Positions 42,720 through 51,524 of a stretch of 53,696 nucleotides of DNA are shown here, one piece after another. The notes beneath the pieces are model-generated. The model was not told the DNA's origin and searched no databases. It saw only the letters and a program-made list of their open reading frames with translations. The position numbers were made by a program, and so were the translations under genes. Numbering within the stretch: the first letter of the stretch is position 1; the number at the start of each line of letters is the position of its first letter. Source of the DNA: Ignisphaera cupida (GTDB lineage: Archaea > Thermoproteota > Thermoprotei_A > Sulfolobales > Ignisphaeraceae); assembly GCF_030186535.1 (NCBI RefSeq), contig NZ_JASNVW010000008.1, forward strand, positions 1 through 53,696, written 5' to 3'.

Positions 42720-43979
42720 ATGAATATCGATGTTATTGTGTCTGTACTTGCAAATGTGCTTTACACAATTTTGAGGAAGAAGGTTAGTAGTAGAAAGGCT
42801 TTTTCATATACTTGCAAAAGGTTTGGTTGTGGAAAAGCTCTTTTGGAGAGAGAGTTTCTGTATAAACTTAGCCAAGAGTTTGTCTCTAACTACTACAAGC
42901 TTTTGTACATTGTTGAGAGAAGCAGCAAAGTTAGGAATCCAAGCCACAGGTTATTGGCCAGAGCATTTATTTATATGTGGCTTGTTGAAAGAGGGGAAAG
43001 AGTTGATTCCAAGCTTAGAAAAGCTATTGAAAGAGATTTTCCAAGAATCAACGAGTTTATGCTTAACATTGATGAACCTTGGGCAATGCTATCATACCCC
43101 AAGTGGCTTTTTGACAAATTATCAACTGTTATGCCTATTGATGAAGTTGTTGAAATGTTGAAGGCTATGAATAAAAGGGTCTTGTGGATAAGAATAAACA
43201 CTCTCAAAATAGATGTTGACAAGGCTTTGAAGATTCTTAGTGATGAGGGTGTTGAGTATGAAGCTGATAAAAATATTCCATTTCTCGTTAGAGTTGTCAA
43301 AACCAAAAAACCCATTAGAACACTTGAGCTATTCAAAAACGGCTCTATAATTATTCAAGACAAGGCAAGTGTTTTAACAGTGCTTGCTCTCGACCCAAAA
43401 CCAGATATGCTGATATACGACTTTGCCGCTGCTCCAGGCATTAAAACATCTCTCATAATGCAGCTAACAGAGAACAAGGCAAGGGTTGTCGCATTTGACT
43501 TGTCTAGAAGAAGACTAGAAGCAATGAAAATGCTTTTGAACAGATACGGTGTTGACACATCCAGAATAGAGCTGGTGCTAGCTGATAGCACAAAGATTGC
43601 TCTTAGCAAAAAAGCTGATGCAATACTTGTTGACGCCACTTGCAGCAGTAGCGGAGCAATTTCAAAGGATCCAGCAATAAAAATTATTTTGAGAGATTCC
43701 AGAATACCACAGAAAATGAGTATTATACAAACAGAAATGCTTCTCAATGCATTGAAGCATGGGGAAAGAGTTGTGTATGCTGTTTGCTCTATCCTACCAG
43801 ATGAGGGCGAGGAAGTAGTGGAAAAAGTTTTTTCAAAAGAAACAACACACAAACTTGTAGATCCTCAAATACCTGCATCAAGAGGATATCCAAAGTACAG
43901 CATATGGAACAAAGTCAGAAGAACCTTGCCACATATAGACAAAAGCGAAGGCTTCTTCATAGCAAGATTAGAGAGGTAA
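42720..43979 (+). CDS. RNA m5C methyltransferase, NOL1/NOP2/Sun family
   Basis: The enzyme methylates cytosine C5 in tRNA or rRNA. The N-terminal RNA-binding part holds NSU-type LWIRINTLK (about 155-163). The Rossmann catalytic domain has DFAAAPGIKTSLIMQLT (SAM loop), VDATCSSSGAISKDP (with the releasing cysteine) and YAVCSILPDEGEEVV (nucleophile cysteine of motif VI). Length 419 residues. ATG 42720 lies 40 bases after the membrane protein. Archaeal members modify tRNA positions or 23S rRNA; the exact target cannot be told. Confidence 0.9.
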   Translation: MNIDVIVSVLANVLYTILRKKVSSRKAFSYTCKRFGCGKALLEREFLYKLSQEFVSNYYKLLYIVERSSKVRNPSHRLLARAFIYMWLVERGERVDSKLRKAIERDFPRINEFMLNIDEPWAMLSYPKWLFDKLSTVMPIDEVVEMLKAMNKRVLWIRINTLKIDVDKALKILSDEGVEYEADKNIPFLVRVVKTKKPIRTLELFKNGSIIIQDKASVLTVLALDPKPDMLIYDFAAAPGIKTSLIMQLTENKARVVAFDLSRRRLEAMKMLLNRYGVDTSRIELVLADSTKIALSKKADAILVDATCSSSGAISKDPAIKIILRDSRIPQKMSIIQTEMLLNALKHGERVVYAVCSILPDEGEEVVEKVFSKETTHKLVDPQIPASRGYPKYSIWNKVRRTLPHIDKSEGFFIARLER

Positions 43980-44013
43980 GTATAAAAAGAATTGAATTGT
44001 TAAAAATTTAGTC

Positions 44014-47000
44014 TTACTTTAGAATTGCAATTGTTTTTGCATGAACATAATATGGTTCAATACTTATGCCATCTACAGATGCTTTGCTACTTATTATGTG
44101 TAGCATTATTGCTATTGTGTTACTTCCTTTTTTAATCAATGTCTCTGGAATGTAAAACTCTGTTTGCGGACCCTCGTCAGCGTATCTACCAATGAATTGG
44201 CCGTTGAAGTATATCAATGCTCTAACACCACTAGCTCTAATCACTAGTTTAAGTGGTGCAACAGCATTTGATGGCTCTATGTGTACTTTGCCTCTGATCC
44301 AGACTATGTCTCCCTGTTTATTAACAAATGTTATTGGTAGTGTTGAGGAGTTCCAGGAGCTGTCATTGAAGTTTTCGCTAAACCACTTCTCATCTAGTCC
44401 CTGAGTACCGTATTTAACTTTCCAAGAGCCGTTCACAACTTTTTGATAAATCTTTATAGATGGGTATAGAGCGGGTCCCCACTCAATGGCTATAACCACT
44501 TCGTTTTCTCCTTCAACAAGATAATTCGTTATATCCACAGGGCCTGTGTATATACCAACAAACTTCTTGTTTACAAATAGCAATGCTCTTGGATAGTAAT
44601 TAGCGTAGATTGCTTTTCCAAGGTCTAGTATGTATCGCCCAATCTTTTTATCTATGCTAAATTTCTTGATGTATACCCCTCCACCACGTGTTAGAGCATC
44701 AACAGATATTGCTTTCTCCAAAATCTTTCCACTTTCAATAAGCTTTTTGAGATCCTCTGGATTGTGTAGATACATAGACATGCTGAAGTCTTTTCCATAT
44801 GGAGGTCTATACTCGGCATAGAGCCATTGTGTTAGCGGTATTTCAGCCACTTTCCCAAGATACACCATTCCCACAACTCCATTGGGGATATATACAATAC
44901 CATCGTTTGTATGACCCATGGATTCTAAAACTATGTGCAACTTGTTCACACCCTCCTTCAAAGCAGTAGAAGCATCAACTTCAATACTGTGATAGTCAGA
45001 GGCTAGGGGAACACCATTCACCATGGCCGTTGCATAGTCATTGAAGTAGCTTATGTACATAAAACCATTTTTCAACTCCTTGAGATCGTCTCTACTCAAA
45101 TTGAATTCTATTTCATATATTGAATATCCGTTGAACAGCATATTGTAGTACTCCAGTGGTTTTCCAGGCTCTATAGATACCCAGGTTTTTGGAATCTCCT
45201 CTCTAGCTACTCTCCACATACTATCAACACTTATCAACGGCTCCTCAAAACCTGTGCACAAAGCTGTGTCAATTGTACTTTCATACAATATTCCATACAC
45301 ATTAGCTACAGAGAATTCTCTATTACCTGAAACAATTTTTGATATTGGCTTGGGGGAGATAATTAGTAGTGGTCCACAGCTAGCATTATCAAGTTCTAAT
45401 TCAATTGACAAACTGTTTTCAGTTCTTACAGCTGCGCCAACAAAATACGTATTTGAAACTAGAATTACTGGTGGCGCAACATCGTCTAGATACCATGTTC
45501 TATCAGCTCTGCTTCTAGAAACAGCTATAATGTAAAGCTCGTAGTCTCCAGACCTTAGAATAGCTATTCTATCGCTTTCACCATGAACATAGCTTAACAC
45601 AATACTATTGTTACTTTCCTTCAATACATGCACATCTCTCACAAATGCAGCATCAATAGGCTCTTTAGATACAACAAGCATCTCACCAATTTCTAGAGAA
45701 TCTCCATAAACTATCAAAACACTTCTCTTCTCAAATGATGCAATCATTAGAGGTTCTGATGATGTATAGGCTATTGTGAATGGTGTTCCTCTAACCTCAA
45801 AGTTTATAAGCATAATCTTTGCATTTCTCGCGGGTATTCTAACAACGTTTTGCTTTGGATACTCCCTACCACCATAAACTACCTTAGCTAGTTTGGGATA
45901 CTGATCCAGGTTTCTCAAAACCACTAGAGCAAAGCCATCATCTCCTACTCTTGTAAACACATCAACTCCTGAAACCGTGGCCCTTGCACCATTCTCAACG
46001 GGCTTTGTTTTTGTTATGAAGTCATTGAATGTTTTTACAAAGTATGCAAACCTCTTTATTGTGTAGTATCTTTTTGAAAGCTCTCCCCACTCCCTTATAG
46101 CAGCTTCATAATCATATGTTGTTGTTATATACTTACCTGTGTAGTAACCCGGATTTGTACCACCATGATACATGTATATGCTTATACCATTTATCCCCAT
46201 GCCAAAAGCTGTTTTCAGCAAAACCTCTGTCCACTCAGCTGGAAAACTACCTCTGTTCGTTGGTAGTGGTGCACCAAATGTTGAGAACCACCCACCCTCA
46301 AGCTCCATAAACATTTTTGGCATTCCTTTCTGCATCTTAAGATAGTTTTTAATCTTGTTATCAAATCCCTTCACATCCCACGGGGATGGATAATCATCAA
46401 TTGTATTAATTATTGGTGTTCCCTCAACATACCAATCCTCATTAGTTATTATTGGAATATCGTTAACATATTTTCTAGCAATTTCATAGAGCTTCATCAG
46501 GAATTTTGTATCTCCCCAGAAATACTCATTCTCTATCTGAAGAAGTGCCACAGAACCTCCTCTAGGTACGGTATACCTGCTTATAATTGGCAAAACAGTT
46601 GAATACCACTTTTCAGAATACTTAATGTAGTTCTCATCCAAAGACCTTAAAATAACGTTTTTTGTATAAAGCCAGTTTGGATGAGCACCACTATCCCACT
46701 CAGAACAGATGTAGGGACCTGGTCTAGCTATGAAGTACATTCCAAGAGATTGAACAAGCTTAATATAGCTCTCCAAATCCCTGCTAAAAGCATTTGACTC
46801 ATATGGCGATGGAGGCAAAGAATCGTTGAATATAACCAAATTCTCAACAGGTTCATGCCAATTCCAAGCAATATAGCTAGCAATACAATTCAAACCAGCT
46901 CTTCTAGCCTTCAACAACCTATCAAACCACAAACCCTTTGGAACCCTAAAATAGTGCACCTCACCACACATAAAATATGCTCTCTTTCCATTAACTGTGA

Positions 47001-47136
47001 AAAATGAGTCCTCGTATCCTACTCCCATAGGACCTCGCCTGTAGCTAACAAATACATACCCCAGGATTACAGCTATCAACAATGTGAATAGCAGGGAGAC
47101 ATATATAAGCTTTTTTGTATTCATATCTAGTTTCAT
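44014..47136 (-). CDS. GH35 beta-galactosidase, membrane-anchored
   Basis: GH35 enzymes cut terminal beta-D-galactose. The N-terminus has a membrane segment (about 10-30, LIYVSLLFTLLIAVILGYVF), so the 1040-residue enzyme faces the outside or is secreted. The barrel begins YFMCGEVHYFRVPKGLWFDR, has CIASYIAWNWHEP, the acid/base glutamate in LLQIENEYFW (about Glu 203) and the nucleophile in KMFMELEGGWF (about Glu 280). The rest folds into several beta domains with jelly-roll-like repeats. GGTGAT lies seven bases before ATG 47136. It is divergent from the Dpp-type importer, which may take up its products. Confidence 0.95.
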   Translation of the reverse strand: MKLDMNTKKLIYVSLLFTLLIAVILGYVFVSYRRGPMGVGYEDSFFTVNGKRAYFMCGEVHYFRVPKGLWFDRLLKARRAGLNCIASYIAWNWHEPVENLVIFNDSLPPSPYESNAFSRDLESYIKLVQSLGMYFIARPGPYICSEWDSGAHPNWLYTKNVILRSLDENYIKYSEKWYSTVLPIISRYTVPRGGSVALLQIENEYFWGDTKFLMKLYEIARKYVNDIPIITNEDWYVEGTPIINTIDDYPSPWDVKGFDNKIKNYLKMQKGMPKMFMELEGGWFSTFGAPLPTNRGSFPAEWTEVLLKTAFGMGINGISIYMYHGGTNPGYYTGKYITTTYDYEAAIREWGELSKRYYTIKRFAYFVKTFNDFITKTKPVENGARATVSGVDVFTRVGDDGFALVVLRNLDQYPKLAKVVYGGREYPKQNVVRIPARNAKIMLINFEVRGTPFTIAYTSSEPLMIASFEKRSVLIVYGDSLEIGEMLVVSKEPIDAAFVRDVHVLKESNNSIVLSYVHGESDRIAILRSGDYELYIIAVSRSRADRTWYLDDVAPPVILVSNTYFVGAAVRTENSLSIELELDNASCGPLLIISPKPISKIVSGNREFSVANVYGILYESTIDTALCTGFEEPLISVDSMWRVAREEIPKTWVSIEPGKPLEYYNMLFNGYSIYEIEFNLSRDDLKELKNGFMYISYFNDYATAMVNGVPLASDYHSIEVDASTALKEGVNKLHIVLESMGHTNDGIVYIPNGVVGMVYLGKVAEIPLTQWLYAEYRPPYGKDFSMSMYLHNPEDLKKLIESGKILEKAISVDALTRGGGVYIKKFSIDKKIGRYILDLGKAIYANYYPRALLFVNKKFVGIYTGPVDITNYLVEGENEVVIAIEWGPALYPSIKIYQKVVNGSWKVKYGTQGLDEKWFSENFNDSSWNSSTLPITFVNKQGDIVWIRGKVHIEPSNAVAPLKLVIRASGVRALIYFNGQFIGRYADEGPQTEFYIPETLIKKGSNTIAIMLHIISSKASVDGISIEPYYVHAKTIAILK

Positions 47137-47526
47137 CTACACAATCACCTATTGCATAGAACTGCATGTCTACAGATAAAAATTGTTATTAAAGTATTAT
47201 ATGGATTATTTTTTAAGGAACTTCACAAATGCATATCTCTAATGCTATAGTAGAGGAGACATAGATTCAAAACCTATGCAGTGCTAGAAGAATGCTAGAT
47301 TGATGTAAGTATTTTCAATTCAATCTTAAATTAGATAACTAAGTTATTTTAATGCAGATTAAGTTATTTACTTCTTGTTATCTTTCACTAAATGTTATCT
47401 CCACAATTGTATGAACTACATCCTTATTACCTCCACACTAAGTTTTGCTTATTTAGACCAATACGATGTTACTTCATTAAACTTTTTAAGCAATTCTGTA
47501 TAGCTGTAATGGTAAGGTGTAATAAT
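47137..47526. other. divergent control region of GH35 gene and Dpp importer
   Basis: The stretch is AT rich and no gene is convincing, although an open frame joined to the permease starts at 47392. Short direct motifs TTAAATTAGATAACTAAG and TAAGTTATTT appear near 47330-47370 and may be promoter or operator. On the minus strand AATAATTTTAAT-like sequences near 47190-47215 could be the TATA box of the GH35 gene. Confidence 0.4.
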
Positions 47527-48519
47527 TTGCATTGGATTGTAAAGAAAACATTGTTTGCTGCAATAACATGGTTTTTAGCAATAAGCATATCAATTTTGAT
47601 TATTGTCTTAGCTCCTGGAAACCCTGCTCTCATGCTACTTACACAGTTTCTTCAAAGTGGCATGTCATATGATCGTGCACTACAAATGGTTGTAGCATAC
47701 ATAGGTTATTCACCTAATGAGCCTTGGTATAATATGTGGATGAAATATTTAAGTAATGTTATTACTGGAAATCTTGGTGTATCAATTGTTTATAGAACTC
47801 CAGTAGCTCAAATGATTGCTGGTGCAATTCCCTGGTCAATATTTTTTGTAAGCTACTCATTATCAATAACATTGGCTATAAGCATTCTATTAGGTTTAGC
47901 CTTGACATACTATAGACGCAACATTCTATTCACACGAACTACTACATCAATTTTAACAATATTAAATAGCATCCCTAATTGGATCTTGGCTGCAATATTC
48001 TTTGTATACATTGGTGCTCGGTGGAAGCTATTACCATATATGGGCCCATATTCTTCAAATGTGGTACCAGGGCTCAATGCACCATTTATACTAAGTGTAT
48101 TACATCACTACACATTACCAATGTTAGTCATGGTTTTAACATCTCTTCCTGGCTGGACATTTGGCATGGCTGCTATGTCGTCAAGTGTTATTAGAGAGGA
48201 TTATGTTGTAGCGGCAAGGGCAAGGGGGCTTCCTAGTAGAAGAATATTGACAGCATACATAGCAAAGAACTCTATACTTCCCATTTATGCAAATATAGGT
48301 GTTACATTTGCGTGGCTTTTGGTTGGCACAGTTTGGATAGAATCACAATTTCTATTGCCAGGTCTTGGAACACTGTTATCTGTAACCTCCTCTGCAAGAG
48401 ATTACCCAGTAATGGTTGGAACATACGTAATAGTGATTACGGCTATAATTTTAGCTAATTTCCTTACTGATATCACATATGGACTAATAGATCCTAGGGC
48501 TAGGGTGGAAGAGCAATGA
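47527..48519 (+). CDS. ABC transporter permease, DppB/OppB type
   Basis: This is the first permease of a peptide/oligosaccharide importer. There are six membrane segments; the long outside loop (about 40-110) contains NEPWYNMWMKYLSNVITGNLG, typical of DppB. The cytoplasmic coupling loop is EDYVVAARARGLPSRRILTAYI, the EAA motif, with G-L-P-x-x-x-I. TTG 47527 follows AAGGTGT by seven bases and gives 330 residues; ATG 47509 is also possible. The gene overlaps dppC as ATGA. In archaea such systems often carry di- and oligosaccharides, which suits the GH35 neighbour. Confidence 0.92.
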   Translation: MHWIVKKTLFAAITWFLAISISILIIVLAPGNPALMLLTQFLQSGMSYDRALQMVVAYIGYSPNEPWYNMWMKYLSNVITGNLGVSIVYRTPVAQMIAGAIPWSIFFVSYSLSITLAISILLGLALTYYRRNILFTRTTTSILTILNSIPNWILAAIFFVYIGARWKLLPYMGPYSSNVVPGLNAPFILSVLHHYTLPMLVMVLTSLPGWTFGMAAMSSSVIREDYVVAARARGLPSRRILTAYIAKNSILPIYANIGVTFAWLLVGTVWIESQFLLPGLGTLLSVTSSARDYPVMVGTYVIVITAIILANFLTDITYGLIDPRARVEEQ

Positions 48520-49451
48520 GCATAACCTCATTTTACAAATCTGATGTGATATCATCATTGAAGCCAATACTCAAAATATTAGCAAGAGGTCCTGCAAGAA
48601 TATTCAGCCTATTCATAATATTATTGTATGTAGTACTTGGTATAGGGGTTGTAGTTGGGTTCATTCCTTCATTACCACCATATAAGGGTGGTTTAGAATA
48701 TGTGTATCAACCTCCATCTACACGCGACTTTCCATGGTACATACTAGGAACAGAATACACAGGAAGACCATTGCTATTAACGCTAATACATGGTATTCCA
48801 AAAGCATTATCAATAGCATTTCTTGCTGCTATAATTACTGTAAGTGTGGGTATGGTGCTGGGTCTTGCTGCTGGTTATATAGGTGGATGGGTTGATGAAG
48901 CAATTTCTGTTGCTATAAATATTGCTCTCACTATACCAACCTATCTTCTAGCACTAATCATCCTCATGGTCATTCCAGAAGAGCTTAAGCAAAACATATT
49001 CATATTGGCAGGCATCTTAAGTATAACTGCATGGGCTTCTCTTGCTAGAGCTGTTAGAGCTCAGACTCTTTCTCTGAAGAGAAGAGAGTTTGTGGATGTA
49101 GCTAAAACTCTTGGTTTTAGCACATGGAAGATAATATTTGGTGAAATTATTAGATTCATTGCACCATTTCTAGCAATGAACCTGGTTCTTGGAATGGTTG
49201 GAGCAATATATGGATACACAGGACTGGCATTTCTAGGCTTTATGCCGATGACACCAGATAACTGGGGTGTTCAAATATACATGGCTATAAGAGGTGGTGG
49301 AGCTCTCTACTCTGATAAAGCAATTCTAGCTTTGTGGAGCCCAATAATAACTATTGTCCTACTTCAATACGCTCTCATAAACATAGCTGATGCCCTTGGA
49401 GAGGTCTTCAATCCAGCACTAAGAATAGGATTGAGAGGTGAAGAAACATGA
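48516..49451 (+). CDS. ABC transporter permease, DppC/OppC type
   Basis: This is the second permease, with six membrane segments. The N-terminal first segment (about 23-49) is followed by the external stretch PWYILGTEYTGRPLL. The coupling loop RREFVDVAKTLGFSTWKIIFGEI is the EAA motif. At 311 residues it is normal. It begins inside the stop region of dppB (ATGA) and ends overlapping dppD by four bases, so the importer is one operon with translational coupling. Confidence 0.93.
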   Translation: MSITSFYKSDVISSLKPILKILARGPARIFSLFIILLYVVLGIGVVVGFIPSLPPYKGGLEYVYQPPSTRDFPWYILGTEYTGRPLLLTLIHGIPKALSIAFLAAIITVSVGMVLGLAAGYIGGWVDEAISVAINIALTIPTYLLALIILMVIPEELKQNIFILAGILSITAWASLARAVRAQTLSLKRREFVDVAKTLGFSTWKIIFGEIIRFIAPFLAMNLVLGMVGAIYGYTGLAFLGFMPMTPDNWGVQIYMAIRGGGALYSDKAILALWSPIITIVLLQYALINIADALGEVFNPALRIGLRGEET

Positions 49452-50422
49452 GTACTCCAATACTAGAAGTAAAGAACCTAAGTGTATACTATAACAATGT
49501 AAAAGTTGTGTCAAATGTTGATATCAAAATATTTAATGGTGAAGTCTATGCCATTGTAGGTGAAAGTGGCTGTGGAAAAACCACAACAGCTAATGCCATA
49601 CTTAGAATCTTGCCAGAGACAGCTCGAATAGATAGTAATTCCAGTATATTTTATAGCAAGGATAAGAAAATGATAGATATTCTTAAAATACCTGAAAAGG
49701 AATTCTCTCAAGAAATTAGATGGAGAGAAATTTCAATGGTTTTTCAAGGAGCTCTAAACTCTTTAAACCCAACCATAAAAATAAAGGACCACTTTATTGA
49801 AACAGCTTCTGCACATGGAATTAAAGACAAGAAGATTGTATTGGAAAGAGCAAGAAAATTACTTGAATCTGTGAAACTCGATCCAGATAGAGTCTTAAAT
49901 CTGTATCCAATTGAAATGAGCGGTGGCATGAAACAAAGAACCTTAATAGCCTTGGCACTACTTCTCAATCCAAAGCTTGTAATACTAGATGAGCCAACAA
50001 CGGCTTTGGATGTCCTGATACAAAGAGAAATTCTGCTCTTACTTAAAGAATTGAAGGAAAAAATGAATCTAACATACATCCTTATAACACATGACATTTC
50101 ATTAGTTGCTGACATAGCTGATAGGGTAGGTATTATGTATGCTGGGAGAATAGTTGAAGAGGGGAACGTATATGACATTTTCTATAATCCTCTGCATCCA
50201 TATACAATTGGTTTACTAAAATCTGTTCCAAGACTCAATGAATTTAAGGAAAATATTGAGACTATCCCAGGTAACCCACCAGATTTTAGGAGACTTCCAC
50301 ATGGATGTAAATTCCATCCAAGGTGCCCACTCGCTATGGATATTTGTAGAAGGGAAGAACCACCACTAATGGAATTTAGAAATGGTCATTTTGTTAGATG
50401 CTGGCTATATGCAAAGAGGTGA
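49448..50422 (+). CDS. ABC transporter ATPase, DppD/OppD type
   Basis: This is one of the two ATPases that drive the importer. Walker A GESGCGKTTTA (about residues 37-47), Q-loop VFQGALNSLNPT, signature MSGGMKQRTLIA, Walker B LVILDEPTTALD and the switch ITHDISLVADIADR are all complete. The C-terminal OppD-type extension carries cysteines GCKFHPRCPLAMDICRR, known in this family to bind an Fe-S cluster. Length 324 residues. It starts within the dppC stop (ATGA). Confidence 0.94.
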   Translation: MSTPILEVKNLSVYYNNVKVVSNVDIKIFNGEVYAIVGESGCGKTTTANAILRILPETARIDSNSSIFYSKDKKMIDILKIPEKEFSQEIRWREISMVFQGALNSLNPTIKIKDHFIETASAHGIKDKKIVLERARKLLESVKLDPDRVLNLYPIEMSGGMKQRTLIALALLLNPKLVILDEPTTALDVLIQREILLLLKELKEKMNLTYILITHDISLVADIADRVGIMYAGRIVEEGNVYDIFYNPLHPYTIGLLKSVPRLNEFKENIETIPGNPPDFRRLPHGCKFHPRCPLAMDICRREEPPLMEFRNGHFVRCWLYAKR

Positions 50423-50427
50423 ATGCT

Positions 50428-51402
50428 ATGAGTGACAATGTGATAGAGGCTAAAAATATTGTTGTCAAGTTTTACATAAGAAGGGGGCTTAGAAGGATAG
50501 GGTTTGCAGCAGTAGATAATGTTAGCATAGCGGTTCCTAAGGGATCTATATTTGGTTTGATAGGTGAGAGTGGTTCTGGTAAAACAACATTGGGCAAGGT
50601 TACACTAGCTCTTATAAAGCCAACAAAAGGTGAGGTGCTGTTTCAAGGAAGAAACATTTTTGATATGGATAAGAAAGAGTTTAAGAAGTATAGAGTGAAT
50701 GCACAGTACATACCGCAAGATCCTTACGCTAGTATAAATCCATATAAGAGAGTTAGAGATATTCTTACTGATATTGCTAAATATCATAAACTGGCGTTGA
50801 ACAATAAAGAAGCTTTAGACATGGCTATAGATATTATGAATAAAGTTGGTTTAAATCCGCCGGAAAGATATTTAGACAAATACCCATTTCAGCTAAGTGG
50901 AGGAGAGAGGCAGAGAGTATCAATAGCAAGAGCATTAATGCTTAAACCAGCTTATATAGTTGCTGATGAGCCTGTTACAATGCTTGATGCATCTTTGAAA
51001 GCATCCATAGTTAAGACAATAAAGGATATGGTTAGAGAAATAGGCTCTTCACTACTGTTTATAACACATGAAATAACTCTTCTCCAGTTCTTCGGGCCAT
51101 CAACACTTGTAGCAGTAATGTATCTAGGTAAACTTGTTGAACAAGCAACACTGAAAGAGCTGCTAGAAGAGCCTTTGCATCCATATACACAAGCATTGAT
51201 ATCAGCAATACCAGTACCAGATCCAAAAGCCAGAGAAACAAGAAAATTAATTCTGTCAGGTACTACACCATCTCCACTAAACAAACCACAGGGATGCCCA
51301 CTAAGCAACAGATGCCCCTTCGCAATGGATATTTGTAGAAAAGAAGAGCCACAACTTAAACAAGTAAGTCCAACACATTTTGTTGCTTGTCACTTGCGAT
51401 AG
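50428..51402 (+). CDS. ABC transporter ATPase, DppF/OppF type
   Basis: This is the second ATPase. Walker A GESGSGKTTLG (about residues 42-52), Q-loop YIPQDPYASINPYKR, signature LSGGERQRVSIAR, Walker B YIVADEPVTMLD and switch ITHEITLLQFF are present. Near the C-terminus GCPLSNRCPFAMDICRKEEP is the Cys-rich extension. The chosen ATG 50428 follows AGAGGTGA by five bases; the open frame upstream overlaps dppD. Length 324 residues. It is the last gene before a 122-base gap and the binding-protein gene. Confidence 0.93.
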   Translation: MSDNVIEAKNIVVKFYIRRGLRRIGFAAVDNVSIAVPKGSIFGLIGESGSGKTTLGKVTLALIKPTKGEVLFQGRNIFDMDKKEFKKYRVNAQYIPQDPYASINPYKRVRDILTDIAKYHKLALNNKEALDMAIDIMNKVGLNPPERYLDKYPFQLSGGERQRVSIARALMLKPAYIVADEPVTMLDASLKASIVKTIKDMVREIGSSLLFITHEITLLQFFGPSTLVAVMYLGKLVEQATLKELLEEPLHPYTQALISAIPVPDPKARETRKLILSGTTPSPLNKPQGCPLSNRCPFAMDICRKEEPQLKQVSPTHFVACHLR

Positions 51403-51524
51403 AAGTAGCAGCAAAATAAATAGTTTTAACGGTTCTATTTTTGAAGTTAAATTAGTTTAAATAATTTAAATTAAGAAAAAAATTTAAGGGGGTGCAAAAC
51501 AACACCTATTATAGTGTGATAAAA

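Noticed and set aside
42971-43852. Two long leftward open frames inside the methyltransferase gene
   Set aside because: Antisense shadows of a gene with complete motifs.
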